Shown: positions 12,801 to 27,800 of the stretch, one piece after another
Numbering within the stretch: the first letter of the stretch is position 1
Layout of the letters: each line of letters opens with the position of its first letter
Origin: Holothuria scabra
Lineage: Eukaryota > Echinodermata > Holothuroidea > Aspidochirotida > Holothuriidae
DNA length: 64,000 nt
Assembly (NCBI GenBank): GCA_037179385.1
Contig: CM074187.1
Coordinates: 51,060,879 to 51,124,878 of the forward strand
Direction: 5' to 3'
The notes under the pieces: model-generated
Database searches by the model: none
Told to the model about the DNA's origin: nothing
What the model saw: only the letters and a program-made list of their open reading frames with translations
Program-made: the position numbers and the translations under genes

Positions 12801-15800
12801 CATTTCAAATTCTCGATGACCACTATTCAGTTCTTTGGTCAGTTTTCCTTCAGAGTCCACCTGGAGTGTAAGTTCCTTTTTATCAAGACTAAATCTAACC
12901 CTCCTCCAAGCATCATCATTCAAACGTTCTTCTGACTGATGGGATATTAAAGTTTCTCCAGCACCAAAACCGTACCTCAGGATGATTTCAGATGGATTAT
13001 GAATCTCAACCTGTAAAACAAAATTTCCAGAAACTATCTACCATTTCCTTCAACAAGCAGTGATCGGTACAATTAGTTAGATGGGATTAAACAAACAGAC
13101 CCACCTGAATGTGTCACATGAGGACACTTATATAAAAAATATTAAGTGCAAATGAAGTTTCAAGTACAGTTCAAGGTCAAGTTTGATTTCAAATATGCTT
13201 CATACCAGTATCAAGTCCTCCCTTTCTAAGACCCCGTACACGATCAATTTTTTGTCAATTAATGGGTGTCAATTAATTGATATCAAACAATTGACAAAAA
13301 ATGATCGTATATGGGGAACATTGACAGCAAATTAATTGAAACAATTTCACAGAAGGAACCACTGATGAATCAAAGTTCTATTGATATGTATTGACGACTT
13401 GTCAAACTTTTGGACCACTTCCTCATCTTTTTCTGGTTTAAAGTATCTGCCACGGCAAGAACTAAATTGTGATAGTTCCTTTCATTCTAAAGATTTTGAT
13501 CAGAATAAAAATTGGCACTGAAGTTGAAAAAAACAAAAACATTGATTGTGTGTGAGGAACATTAATTTTTTACATTATATTACTGACATCAATTTAATGA
13601 CGAAAAAATTGATCATGGGGCCTTTAATAGCCTCTTGCAATAGGCAGGACATGCCATAGGCATATTCTACAACACACAGCCCACATGGGGCAGAGCTCAA
13701 TACAGGCGCAGTGAGGGGGACAAATTACAAAGGTGGTGTGCTGAATGCAACATATATGAGTGAAAACTGTACATGAAAGGAACATGAAAAAAGAAACTTA
13801 CAAAAGCCACCAAAGACCAGTACATTAATGTTGTAACTCTTTTAAATAACAATGCCATTTTTTGTGATCCTTTTATAAAATTAGAATGTCTGTATGTATT
13901 ATATAAGTTTCACAATATCTCAGAGCTTAAAATTTGGTCACAAACCTGAAAGAAAGTTCTGTCATGTCCTTCAGCTGAGACTAAGACTGCCCTCCCAACT
14001 GTTGTTTTAAACTGGAAACTGAGATCAAGAGCACCCTCATTGGTTAATTTGACTGGAAATCTGAGGTGAGATTCCTCATTACGGAAAGTCACAACATCAT
14101 CTAAACCAGCTGTGAGTGGAAATGAGAGATTAACAAATGTCAAAATGGAATTAAAACCAGGGCAGTAACTCAAATTACGTGTAATAAATATCTGCCATCT
14201 TTAAATTTTAGACTGGATTGGTATGGAAAATGTTTTATCTACTGATCAATTACTTATCATCTTGAAGACCCCTTTTACTACAAGAGATACTTAATTATAA
14301 TATTGCAGGCTTTGTCTGGCATCTTTGAAAACACATTTTATTATGGGTTTTACTAGATGCCATCTTTTCAGGTTTTGGCTAGTATAATCACAATGCACTG
14401 AATTCTGGTGACACTATATGCTGCCTTTAAAGGATTAATAAAAGCAATAAGACAAATCAAGACATACATAAGACAAGGATTAGTTATAGAATGGACCCTT
14501 AAATGGTATGGATGTCATCAGTTGGTGACCCTATCAGCTTGCACCTGCATATTACAAATACAAAGCACAAATATATGAAGCAATTTGGCATCTGTTTACT
14601 TCAAATAAGGGAGAGAGCTACAGACCTTTATTCGGAAAGAAGTGTGTATGGAAGCCCTCCCCTTCCTATCCTCAGGCTTCAGATCCAAACTAGGCAATTT
14701 TGTTTAAAATTTTTCCATGGTGCAAAAATTCAATTTAATTAGCTCACTTTAAGTAAATTTTGGGGTAGAATTGCATGATCAATTATTTCTATAAATTTGT
14801 GCAATATTTTTCCCACCAGATAAAGTATGAGTTGCCTAAATATTTTTGTGTAAAAGTATTATAGATGCACTGACAAGGACCTTTCCTAAAAGCCACAGTG
14901 TTAATTAAGTAAAAGTAAATCATAACCTCTTTTCCACATTGCAATTACAAAGGATTGTGGGATTGGGTTTTGGTACGCTTCATTTTTAGTCAGTAGCATT
15001 TTACTGTAGCAAAAAATAATGCACACCAACATTCTGTCAGACAATCCCTTGTAATTGCTATTTGGAGTTGGAGTTAGACGGAGTTATACGGCCTGGTTTC
15101 CAACCTATTGGTTCAAGTCGAGCTGCCACTGCCTTTTTTCCAGTTGTGGCTCACTAGCTTGTTTTCCGTTCTCCACTGCTTATGAGGAGAATCACAACGG
15201 CAATTGCTATTTGGAAAAAGGTTTATCCATAAGCAAAGTAACTTTTCTATAATTTAATGTTTTAACTTGGCATCCAATAACCCATACAGCCAAATATTAT
15301 TGTTATGTACATCTATGTCACTGCAAAAGTTTGTTGACCTTCCCTAACTAAGAATATCTGATGTTTTTATGAATGAATATTCATAAACAATGAATCACCA
15401 GGTGTTTCTATTCTGAGACACAGGTGTTTATTACTTTGAATGAAGATAGCATCAGGTGTTTCTATTTAGAGACACAGCTGTTTTATTCATTTGAAAGGAA
15501 TAGAAAGATCTACAAGGAGGTGAAAAACCCCCTGGAGCTAATACTGACAAAAGAAACTCAAAGTTAGTTTTGACTAAAAATAGAGGTGGGTCAGCAGGGA
15601 AACAAAAGAAGACCTAAGAATAAAGGAAGTAAAGACAGGTGTGTTTTCAAAAAGGGAGAAATAAAATGAAAACATGAGGATAAAAGATATAAAGCCAGGT
15701 GTTTGCAACATGAAACAAGGTCAATATCCGCACAGGAGGCAATCTGCTGAAGATGAACATAGTGTTCTAGGAGGGACTTATGCATATTCATTGCAGAGCT

Positions 15801-18800
15801 GAGTAACTGATTATCCAGTGAGCCTATAGGGTTGGTAAAAATGCAGATGTGACTTCATGCATATGCATCAGCAAAACTAGTAGCACCCAGTAGCATATTT
15901 GTATCTGACATGTGTTTTGATTGTAAGAGCAGCATGAGACAATGTAAACAAGTCGAGATCTTGGAAAGAAACAAAAGCTTCAGGAAGCTCTAAGAACAAG
16001 ATGAATAGAGCTAAGTTGCATTAGAACAGAAGTGCATTGCACAAAAAAAAAGAAGACACAGATATTGGTAGGATAAACACAGGTGTGGCAAAAGGAAATG
16101 AGAAGGTTATTAAAAGATCAGAATAAACTGCTTGGAAGCTTTTTTATATGTACTTGAAAATTGTAGCAAAATTACCCCTTCCCCAGTTTGTAAGCATTGA
16201 GATGTACACACTGTATTTGACATACTCTGGCAAAGTGAAGTGCAAGTACTCAAAAAGAAGGAATGAACTGGCTTATTGCAAAAATGAGCTTAACTGTTTT
16301 TACAAGAAGAAATTGGTTGTGGTTAGCAGAAGGGCACAGGACAGGAAGCTTACTGACAAATCTGATTTTAAAGAGGAAGTGTGTGCATGAGCTTGTAAAC
16401 GATACCTTGCCGGGTACAGGCCGCTCACGAGAGCTGAAGCCTCACACATCTTTCCTCCCTCACGCGGAGCTCGTAACTGGCATAGCTGCCCGAAAATTCG
16501 GACACTGCAATGAGCTCTGTCACGTGATATGCAAGAGCCCGCCCTTGCTCGCGGCATTTACATGCCTCGTGACATAAACGGCTAAAGGGGAATTCCAACC
16601 ATTTCCTTACGGGGAACAGTTCTGTATACCCCGTAAGGCATTGAATACGGGTATGTCCTGTGGGTGTGTGTGTGTGTGTGTGGAGGTTGGGGGTGGGGAA
16701 TAGGCTGTATATGTTGTCCACTTGAAAATATGCTGCCCACTTGATTAAATACACCTACTACTAGTAATATGAGGTTATTCCAATTTATTGAGTAAGATAG
16801 TCGAATGGGTTTAAGAGTGATTGCCTTGTTGATGGAGAGGTTTCAGATTAACCCAATAAATTGAGGCCAACTGTTTGAGGAATACATGTATTAAGTGATA
16901 AATGGATGCTGACAAATATCTTTGCTGAACCATAAATCATAATAACACTTAACCTGTAATAAGCACCACTCATTCATGTTTCAATTTAATTTTGGGCATC
17001 ACAGACTATAAAGATCCAGCCATGCCTTTTGGCTTCTCTTATCTAGTTTGTGGAGTCTTCATAAGTTCAGAGTGACATCTGGTGACCTCTCCCCCTCCCC
17101 CCTCCCCGCACAAAAAATCTTCCATATAGTATGAGTACTCACTCCTCAACTGAGAGTCTCATAGACGAATCCCGCTTTGACACACCAAATCTACAAAGTT
17201 TTTAAACTTTTTTGGGTCAAGTGTAGCACACATGACCTTTCAAATCTACTGAAAACCAAAATGTTTATGCTTTATAACAAGACCTCTGGCAAATAAGAAT
17301 GACTTTGGGTTTCCAGAGGATTCCCCTCTCCACCCCCTACCTTAGAAAAAATCCTGTACTGAACATGGGTTTTCCCTATGCAAAGTATGGGATAGCTAAA
17401 GGTAACCCTCTGAATCTAGAAATTTACGACCATGGAATCCCCAAAACTCCCTAGTCGAGAATCTGCACAGCTTGACCTCTGGAAATTCCTTAAAACTTAG
17501 CCAAAACTGTCAGCTATTGTACAAACTTTGCAGTATCTAACCACCAATGAAAAGAGCCTTAAGGTTTAATAACATGGTATTTTAAGACACACTTCTCAGA
17601 AGCCATTAGTCTTTTGATCTGCATAAGCAATGGAGTAGGGAAAACAAGGCCGGTGGCCAGTCAGACTTAAACTTATTGGTTAGAAGCTGAACCATAAAAA
17701 CTCATAAGATAAATTTAGATGTAAATATGCATATGCACACATAGACAGTTGTATTAACAGAATAGTTATCAGCTTATCAAGCCATATTAATCCAGTGACC
17801 AGCCTAAAAATAGCAATTAAATTTTGTTTTTTAAATTCTGAATAACCTCATATTTTGGTGAAGAAATTAGCTGCTTAACAGTATCTTGGAAACTGCAAAA
17901 GAATTATTAACTTAAAGGGAGGGGCTTTAGCCCCAAATACTTGATAACACCTAGCACCAGTTTCCTATTCTCAAAACTGCACACAATGTTGCTCACAAAG
18001 AGGCTATTTTCAATTTTACCACAAGTTCCTCTTACGTCAGTACTCTGTGATAGTTAATGTCATTTTGTACATTGCAAAATAACAAGCAGCAAAATGTATA
18101 GCAGGCTTCTGGACTGTGTAACAATAAAATGTTATCTTCCCAATGTAATAAACTGTGATTGATGATAGTGATAAATATCAATACCGTCAGGATCATAAAG
18201 TTATACGTCTTATTCCTATACTTCATTTTAATGGGTCATGTCTGATTACGTCTTAGAATGTTAAACAGACTCCTAAATGCCAGCCATAGATCAATGACAC
18301 ATCAAACAGTTACAGTGTGACAATGTAGTATTAGGGTATTAGCAGAGATGTGCAGGGGTGATGAGGGGTAGATTGCCAGGGTGTGTGGTTCCTGGAGTTA
18401 TTGTTTCTATACAATTTTCATAAGTGTTATGAAAGTGAAAATAAATGAAATGAAATGAAACAAAACAAAGGCACCTCACTCCAGCAAAGTTACTAGTGCC
18501 ATTTTAGATGTCCAAAGTTGTTAATTCAAAAGCCTCACCTCCCTCTCACCAACAAAATGTGTTAAATAAAATAATTACCATCTCTCTCACAAAAGGCTTT
18601 CAAAAGCCATCTACATCAATTAATTCCTAAATTCTCTACTTACCCAAAGAGCATTTGTCTGACTAGAGTATTTTTGATTATAAAAGGTTTTGTACATAGA
18701 ATTCACTTGCAAATTTGGAAAAAAAATGGATTTTTTTTAGAGAAGGTAACTCCAATTACAATGTTACTTTATCAATTCCATCAATACCTACCGTCACCGT

Positions 18801-21800
18801 GACATCTCAGCTTCCCGAGATGAAAAGAGGCAGAGGACCCTGCCCCAACATCACCAAACTGAAGTTTTGTGACTGGTAGTCTCTCCTTCTCTATCAGGAC
18901 CCCCTCATCAACCTCTCCATTCGTTGAGTCAGCATCACAATTACAAAATCTGTTTGGATCGCTACACTCACCAGTCATACCACAAGCACACTGAAAACCA
19001 AAGAACAATATCATACCTGAAAGCAATTTTCAAGCAAAGCAAATATCAAAATGTAAAAAAAAAATTAAATTACATTCTAAAGTATTATCCTTGCTACCAG
19101 AGTTTTGCAAGCAATTAACTGTTTTTTGCATGGGTAGGAAAAGTTGGGAAACTTAGAGGCATCTGCCTGAGAAATTATAGTTACTGGATGGAAATCTCCC
19201 ATTTTTTATACTTGAAAATACAGAATTAATTGTGAAAAATATACTTCTTTCTGGAAAATACATATTTTTCCAGTACCCTTTACAAGGGAAGTTAACTCAA
19301 TTACAGTGGGTTTTAATGGTTACTAGGGTTAAGTTAATTTGAAGGGGAAAATTAATTGACCTTTTCAAGTCAGACAACCAACAGTCATAATTTGATTACA
19401 GCTGTGCTTGCTACAATAAAATAGAAATTAACAGAAAGCTTTAAGTGCTCTCACTGAGTCATCTATTAAATCACAGGGCCCTGTGAAAAATTATAACATG
19501 ATAGATCCATACACAACAATTTTTATTTAATTACAGACTAGTTTCATCAAAGTAAAAGCTATTAAAAATGCAAGCTATCTTTCTAAGTTGTAGGGATTTT
19601 GAAAATGTTACAAAATATTGCAAGAGTCATGTTACTCATCATAACTCCTAATATGCCTCATATAAAGTGAATAAAATAAATATCTGACAGCTTGTAACAA
19701 TGCTCGTCTAAGCTCTTAAGTAAACTGAGCCTCACAATGACAGCTCACAACAACTCAAAACCATCTGTGCTTGGTATACATCTAACAGATTTCAAAAATT
19801 CCACAAAACTCTCTAGATAGGGAATCTACAAGCAACAATGCCTACCTCTTTTACACCTATAGAGGCTTTGCAATTAAGTCACGGAACCGCCATGCTGGAG
19901 AACAATCATGCCAAATACATGCGGCTTTGTGCCGAACGCACTGCACAGTGTCCACTTTGGTATGCATGGTGTGTACACATTCAACGAGCAAGCGCGTCCC
20001 GTGTGGTCAACTACGTAGTTACGTGTACTCCAACATGGCCGGCGGAGAGTATTATGACGTCATTTGAAAAGCCTCTATAGTGTAATCCCCACTTACCTGC
20101 AACAATACCTGGTAAACTAATAGCACTGTGCATAGAGGGTGCCTTCCCAACTTGTACCAAGGGCATAAGGGCAGCCTCCTTTGGTAAACAGGAGGCAGGA
20201 GAAGGGTAACATGGGATTTACATGTAATCTGCTTGGAGTTAACTTGACAATTACTTAAGATATGACTTAAACAGATTTTAAGGGGCCAGTCATCCTCTTT
20301 GTCACATAATGAATTTCACCCCCTCCTTGGGAGCAAAAAAAATAACATTTTTTCAAGAGCCTTTCAGGATATTTCCTACATTAAAAGAATAAATGACATG
20401 TTTTTACATTTTGAAGCTACCTTTGGTACATAACAACAAGGTCAGGCTAAGCAAACAATATTTCTTTTAAATTATAATAGAATGGCACACTAACCTTTCT
20501 GGAATTGATAGCTGCACCTCCCCAGGAGTAAACTTCTCTATCTTCTCTGTCAACCCACCAGCCAAATGGTTCTCCAGCTATAAGAATAAATAAATACATA
20601 ATTATACACAAAACTAATCTGCATTCAATGAAAAAAGTTCAATACATTAAAGGAGCATATTGAATTCATATCAATATCTCATCCATAGTGTTGAAGAGTA
20701 CTTCCACTTGACGATGTTCACAATTAGTATAAAAAAGTCAAGTTTCTCATTCAATAGTTATGCAAAATGTTAGACTCTTGATTACTTTTTTATTTTAGGT
20801 TTTTGTACCCTAGTTTTTTGCAGTTGTGTGTGTGTGATATGAAGAAGTGTCTGGTCACAAAAAATTATCTATACATACTATATGGGGATTGTCTGAGTCA
20901 GACCACTTGTCATTGGTACAGGAAGGAAACTTTATACAGGTTTGGAAAAATTTTGTGAGTCTCATGAACAAACTCAATGTACTACTTTAAAAAAGTGACG
21001 ACTAAATTCTGTCTATATATCTGACCTTAAAAACAGTCATCTAAACAAAACCGTATCACTCTTGATCAGTTACACCATAAATCACCAGCTTTATAAACTT
21101 GAATGCCTACGTTTGAATTTTATTTTAAATAAGGCATAAAATATCACACTTGGCCTGTTTACTGAAATGTCTGTTACACTAATAATATTAGTCCTGCCAG
21201 GGTAAAGTTTGGCATGACTATACACATTGATTTATATGTAAACACATGCTGTCCTTTCACCTAGTTATCTGAGCAGTACATAACCTAAAGAGAGCATAGG
21301 ATTTTTTCCCCTTTTTTTTTCTTTTTTGAAGGATTAATGAGAATAGGAAGTGATGTCAAACTTACCTTGACAGATCAACTAGATGTTACTCATTTATTTC
21401 TCACTATCTCTATTGCAAGTATTTTTTTTTTGTGCAAGTATTTTTGTTCACAATGATTCAGAACAGAATTAAGGCATTCTCAACGTAACTGAAGGAATTA
21501 ATTTCCTTCTGTTTAAAAACAATTAGGCTACAAGACTGTTCTCACACAATTCAAAAGAGCCGTTCATGAATTAAAATGCACAGGTTTACAATTTCAGTTT
21601 GGAGTGACAGTATTTTCCCTTTAAGTTTATATTTCATGCCGAGTGATTCAAGACAGATTGAGTAGAGCTTAGGTTAGATAGAGTTTTACACCTTTTTTAA
21701 CTTAGAACCTTCTGGTTCAAACCAGCCACACCCACAATTTTTTTTTCCAGTTGTAGGGCACTGGATTGTTATCTCTACACCATTGCATATGCATTGCATC

Positions 21801-24800
21801 ATGCGCAACATCAGTAGGTTTCAATTTTAAAGGCCTGATCCTCTCACCCCAAACAGTTCTGATTCTCCTAACCTACTTACTCAAGCCCCTCCCACAACTG
21901 TTTAAAATTCATCCTCACCCAGACAAAACCTCAGTTTGTTATCTCTGGGTGAGTATACAAGACCCCAATGTGTAATCAAAACACTTTCAGAACAGTACAG
22001 GCTGCACAATAGGAGCAACGGTACTTTGCATTGTTTGAACTAGCTGTCAATCAGAGAGCTGGGCCAATTGAAATTTTCTGTTAGCCCCTAAAAAATTGTA
22101 GTTTGGGGTGAGAGGACTGGCCCTTTGAAGTCTTTGGTACTTTGGTATGACCTGGCCTGAAAATCAAGCCCCAGGCCTCCCAAGTGAGACAGATGCTCTT
22201 CAAACTGGATTATACACTCAGTTTATGATGAAAGTATAGCATTTTAAGACATTATATAGACTCATTTCCAAATAGCAATTACAATGAATTGTGGGATAGA
22301 GTTTTGGGTGTACGTCAATTTTCACCACAGTAAAATGCCATCAACAAAAATGACAAACACCAAAACTCTATCCCACAATCCTTTATAATTGGTATTTGGA
22401 AATAGGTCTATTGAAAGGGATAAAAGGGCTGCAGAAATTTGCACCAGTATGGCAGTAAATAGATATAATCAGGAAGGCAAATGACAGAAACACTGTACTG
22501 GAGAGCTCTTCTTTGCCACAGTACTCTCAGTTACCAGCTGGAAGGGCTGTGCATGTAAATAGCAGATAAGGAGGGGTAACATTAATTGTATATACCTCAA
22601 GTAGGACAGGACCACAGACTTCCTATATACGGTGTATGGACAGAGCATACTATGCGCAGATTGTCACGAATGTACGTGTTGTATAGGCATAGCAAGATGG
22701 TTGTCTGACATAGTTTTGTGTGTGAAAGTTTGGACTCGCTCAAGTAGTTCAAAACATCAGATTTTGCAAGAAAGTTGAATATATTCCAAATTTTGCAAGG
22801 TAAACTCAAAATTGCTGCACGTATTGCAGGGATAGGATATTGTTTCCCATTCAAGTTTAAATTTTGTTTAAATTATTAAAGAGTCCTTTTTCAAATTATA
22901 GCTTCACAGCAGTTACCTTGGTGTGCCTTTTTTGCCCCAATTGGTGGCGACAATTAATGCATAGGACCTACATGTTACATGCTCTGTCCATGTATATAGG
23001 AAGTCCATGGACAGGACTTATACATTAATATGATGCATATGGTATCCTACCAGCTGTATGAGGCTATTACATGCATGCTTTTCTTGCTCACGGAATAAAC
23101 TGATGCATGTCCACTTAACACAACAGACACAAATCTGATTTATGAAATCATATGATAATTCAAACTTGCAAAGAAAGTGAAAAGACCAATCTCCAATGAT
23201 ATTAGCAAAGGTCAACAACAATTAACTGCCACCTTGTAATTGATACCATTTTTAAAAGAAATATTTAACTTTTTGATACCCGGACTTGTAGTTTGCTAAG
23301 GTTTAGTTTACCAATGTATGAAAATTTTGCAGAGTTGCAGGTCGAAGTATACAGCCTACTGGTAATTCTTACTGCATTGGATAAAACAGGTCAAGTAACT
23401 TGCAAGTATTGCTACAAATTATCTGTAAATCAAAACATTTCATGTTCTTCAATTACTCCCTCCTTATTTCATTCATAGACCCAAATCATTCAAAATATTA
23501 ACTTTATTATTGTGTTCAAACTATACCTGGTGAGTTAAGTAGCTTTGCAGAGTTGCACATATAGCTAACAGACTGCTCACAATACTGGGAGTGGTCTATA
23601 ATGTATGTCAAATGGTCCATGGATACGTCGTTGTAAGAAATTTCTCGAGTAAAGGAACCGGGGTCTGTGCTACCTTCAGGGACATCCTCGTCATTCTCCG
23701 CATCATGACCAATGACAGTCCAAACAATATCTTGTTCATCTCCTGAGACTGAATATAAATATTAAGATTTCAGATATAAGGTTTCGAATAAATGATTCCT
23801 TCCCATATTTGAAATATATGCTCTGCATTTTTTTTTTCATGCAGGACAAAAAAATATAAAGAAATAAAATATAATGATTTCCACAACTGTCCAAGTGCCT
23901 ACTTGCTTCATGAAATTATCACAGAGGATGACAGCCTTGTCAAATCGAACAAAATAGCACTGACCAACAGTAACTTGCCAGGACCCTAAAAGAGGTAAGT
24001 GAGATTACAAAGATAGATAGGAGGCAAGTAAAGGGGCTATGTACTATAAATTAGAGACTTTCTCTCTTACTTCACAGTTCTCCTTCATCAATTGGTCCAT
24101 ACTCTGCCACAAATATTATTCTCAAAATACAATTTTTCTTTCCAGTGACAAATACTCATCCCCATTTAAATATACAACTGCCCGTTCTTACCTTCACAGT
24201 GAGTTGGATATATGCAAACTGCCAAATACATTAGATCTTACCAAGATTGGAACAAGTTCATCATTGCAAATATAAATATCACAAGCCTCCAGAATGAGAT
24301 GCACTCCCAACCGACCAACTCTCTCTGCTCCACAAACCCCCTCTTACAACCCCCCTCCCTGATACTAGATCCACTAGCACTACCATTTAGTAGTTGAAAC
24401 ATTCTTTCTTCAACAAGTGAAAGCACAAATGCTTAGTTTACTCCTTTGATGCATTGAGGTCTACATATGGTTTTCCTTAGGCAAACAGTAGATCATCCAC
24501 CTGTCACGCAGAAGGCCCAGGTTCGATTCCCATGCCAATCATACCAAAGACTCTAAAAATGGAACCTACTGCTGTTGTGTGTGATGCTTTGAATTAGCAA
24601 TGGAGAAGGCAAAACAAGCCATTGAGCCACTACTGGAAAAAAAGCTGTGGCCAGCTCAACTTGAACCAATAGGTTGGAAACTTGGCCGTTAAACTCCACC
24701 TAACTAACTAACTAACTAACCTTTGATGCATTGGGGTCTATGCATGGTTTTCCGTAGGCAAACTATGGGCCAAAATATCTGAATTTGCAGTAACTTGCAA

Positions 24801-27800
24801 TATAAGAACATTACAAATGATAATTCTTTGTAAATTGATAAACATAATTAATAACAAGTAATGTTCATGTGACCTACTCCGACAATTTGCCTCAAACTGA
24901 TATTCACATACCTACCCTCTATTCTTTCCTGAATGAGATCACATTATCACATGGACCCATACTGTCATCAGAGACATTATTCAAACATGACACTGTAATG
25001 CAACATGGGATAATATTTTAACACACGGTTATATTGTCACATGAGACTATCTTCTCACATATGACAGCATGGGTCGACTTTCAGGCAACATGCCACAATA
25101 TTGCCACATGAGAACATTTGGTCACATGGGACCATATAACACAACATAGGACCATATGCAACATGAAAATGTTGCCACATAGAACTGCATTGCAAAATGG
25201 GTCTAGAATGCAACATGTCACAATATTGCAACATAAGAATACAAGATCATTGCTGTAGTCACATGGGACCATATCCCAAAATGGAAACATATTCTAGATG
25301 AGACTATACAGTGAATAGGTACCACACTGTCCTGAAAAATTTTGTTGCACTGTTTTCCCTCTGATCCCCTCTACCTTAAGAAAAAACAATATTGTGGCCT
25401 AGCTCATTCATTAAAGAGAAATGTATATAGCACAAAGGCAGCACACATATTTCACTAACCATCAACCTGACATTCCACTGTGATAGCTTCAAGAGGACCA
25501 CTGCCATCGGGATCGATGATGAACCCTCCAGTACTCCTTACCTCTGAACACAGCTGCTCTCTTCGAGCTGTAACATGAATGATAAAAAACATACTTCAAA
25601 CTAGTGCTCTGACCAGCTGCAATCAACAATATTGCATCTGATTTACAAGAAAATTTCATCCTTTTAAAACCAATATTTATTGACAAAGGGAGACAAATAA
25701 TTACAAATAAGGCAGGATGGTATCCCTCTTTTCAAGAAATAAGTTTCCCTCAGGTAGAAATTCAGTTGTTTGTTGCTCAAGAAAAATTTGTTTACCCAAA
25801 CTTTCAACAATTCAAAAGATGCAACTTCCATAACTTTTCTTGAGCATAATATTTTGAGGAGATGAAGCTATTGCTGGGGTTTATTGTTGAGACCAAGTTA
25901 TTTGAAAATGACTAGAGCTATTTACTTTCAATGCTATGTTGGAGCATTTTAAATGCAATGTTTCCCTTTAAGTTACACCAGGGTTAGGTTAGGCTTACAC
26001 TAGGGAGCTGCTGGTCTAAGGTTAGTTAGAGTGGCAACTCCCTGATTATACAGTGATACACAAAGGATGGAGGCATTTAGAAATTAATTATATCAACAAC
26101 CTTGCCAAGAGATGTATCAATGATGTAAAAAGACATGAAGAAGATTGGATGATTTGTTTACAACTGGTGATGATTTCAGCATGAAAAGCTGACAAAAACT
26201 GTCCTCTATGAAAAAATTACATCTTCAGAATCTGTTTTCCAATATCAAAAGGTACTTCTGATTTTTAAATTTTTCTAAAGAATATATTAGAATTCTTGAA
26301 AGGACGAGAAAACAGAATGATGTATGATCTTCATTACACGAGTAATGTATGACACCAGATGTAAACAGAAGTACTGCTGGCTGTTAAAAAACATACCAAG
26401 CATAACTTAGCTCATGCCATAATTACCTTGACACATAAATCTTGTATCTATTTTTGCATTTGTGTAATGTGGCAACATGCATTGTGACTCTTATGATAAT
26501 GAGAATTAGAGTAAACAGAAGAAAGCAAGCATTTTCCATGTACTAAGGAACTAAAACACAACACTGCTACCTGTCGATAAACTCACTGGCAAATGATGCA
26601 TTGAATTTACATTAGCTTCCTTGCATTAGAATAAAATTTAAAACATTTCTGGCGCCTTTTTCAAATTTTCCTTTACATTTTTTGTCATTTCTCTACACCC
26701 AAAATCCCTAATTTTTGATGACTAAACCATTCCTCCTTATAAAAACTTGTCTGCATTTTTTTTTGGGGACAACACTGAACTTTGTCCCAGGCAAATCCCT
26801 TTGTCACTCCATTGGCATAGACAAGGAGACTTTCTGTTAATAGGGCCATGTTCCCATATCTGACCCCCCTGACAGTGAAAACTGCAAAGGAGAAAAGGTA
26901 TATATGCAAGTATCATTCCACAAAAATTGTAGGATCTACCTGCAGAAGCCCCATCCCTCCCCCACCCCCCTCAAACAACTTTCCTTTCTTCACTTCGTCA
27001 GAATCAAAACAATATACAAGGAAAAGTTAACAAGCTTAAGAACTAGCTGTTGTATTTACTTACATGTATGACAGGTAGCACCAGTGTAGCCACCAGTGCA
27101 GGTACACTGAAATGATCCCCATTCTGGTGTACACTGACCATTATGTTCACATGGATTTGGTGAACACCTGAGAGAAAGACAAATCAATACAGAGGATAAT
27201 AATTTTCAGTCAGAATACTGCAATAGCCTCATAAATAAAGCTCTAATTAACCTCAGCCCACCATTTCTTCCAAAATCTCCCCTTCCCTCCCTCTTCACAT
27301 ACACAGTTTGCATAATGTTTGAAATATTGTGTCTTACACATGTGATATTACCACAGTTAGTCACCTCTTTTGTATAACTTTCTATACTTCTACATGAAGA
27401 AGAACTTTCTTTGGACTCTTCTCATTTCAGACTTATGTCTATACATTTTGTCTCAGGAATTGGTATCTATAGAATTTTGCATGCTGCACACAGACTCCTT
27501 CTGTACAAGACTGAAAGACTCAAACTTATGGTGGCAATTTGGGGAATTGACATGCTGCAGTGCTACCTTCCATCAACTACAAACATTGGAGAATATTTAT
27601 TTGTGTTGCATTCCTTTCCTCTACCCTTTACATTGATCCCCTAATTTCTAGTTCAATTCTGTAAAAAAAAAAAAATTCTAAAGAAGAGTTTTTCAGCACT
27701 GTATTTAATATATTTCCTAAGAGGAATACGCCAGCACTGTATTTAATTTGCTACTTACAAGAAACACTATATTCTTTGGTTACAAACCATTTTGTGTACT

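Larger units (their letters stand above)
14110..18791. other. CNTNAP: Intron between exons m and n
   Basis: 4.7 kb. It holds a MITE copy (14928-15066), a SINE (15067-15201), a duplicated 50 bp segment with the motif CAGGTGTTTCTATT (15400-15480), a CpG-richer patch at 16385-16640, a (GT)n run at 16664-16682, a SINE fragment (17605-17710) and TGAAA repeats (18432-18470). The rest shows nothing recognisable. Confidence 0.8.
20578..23526. other. CNTNAP: Intron between exons k and l
   Basis: 2.9 kb. It holds a SINE split by a MITE (21672-22215), a family J MITE (22258-22411) and a 396 bp MITE with a 9 bp duplication (22613-23008). Confidence 0.85.
23749..25459. other. CNTNAP: Intron between exons j and k
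   Basis: 1.7 kb. It holds a SINE (24480-24720) and a degenerate minisatellite (24940-25310). Confidence 0.8.

Noticed and set aside
16263..16754. Three overlapping frames of 85-109 codons on both strands
   Set aside because: Mutually overlapping, no homology recognised, partly over a GT microsatellite; likely due to locally higher GC.
24480..24560. Possible functional tRNA-Asp gene
   Set aside because: The B box is perfect but there is no 5' acceptor stem partner and the sequence runs on into the SINE body.
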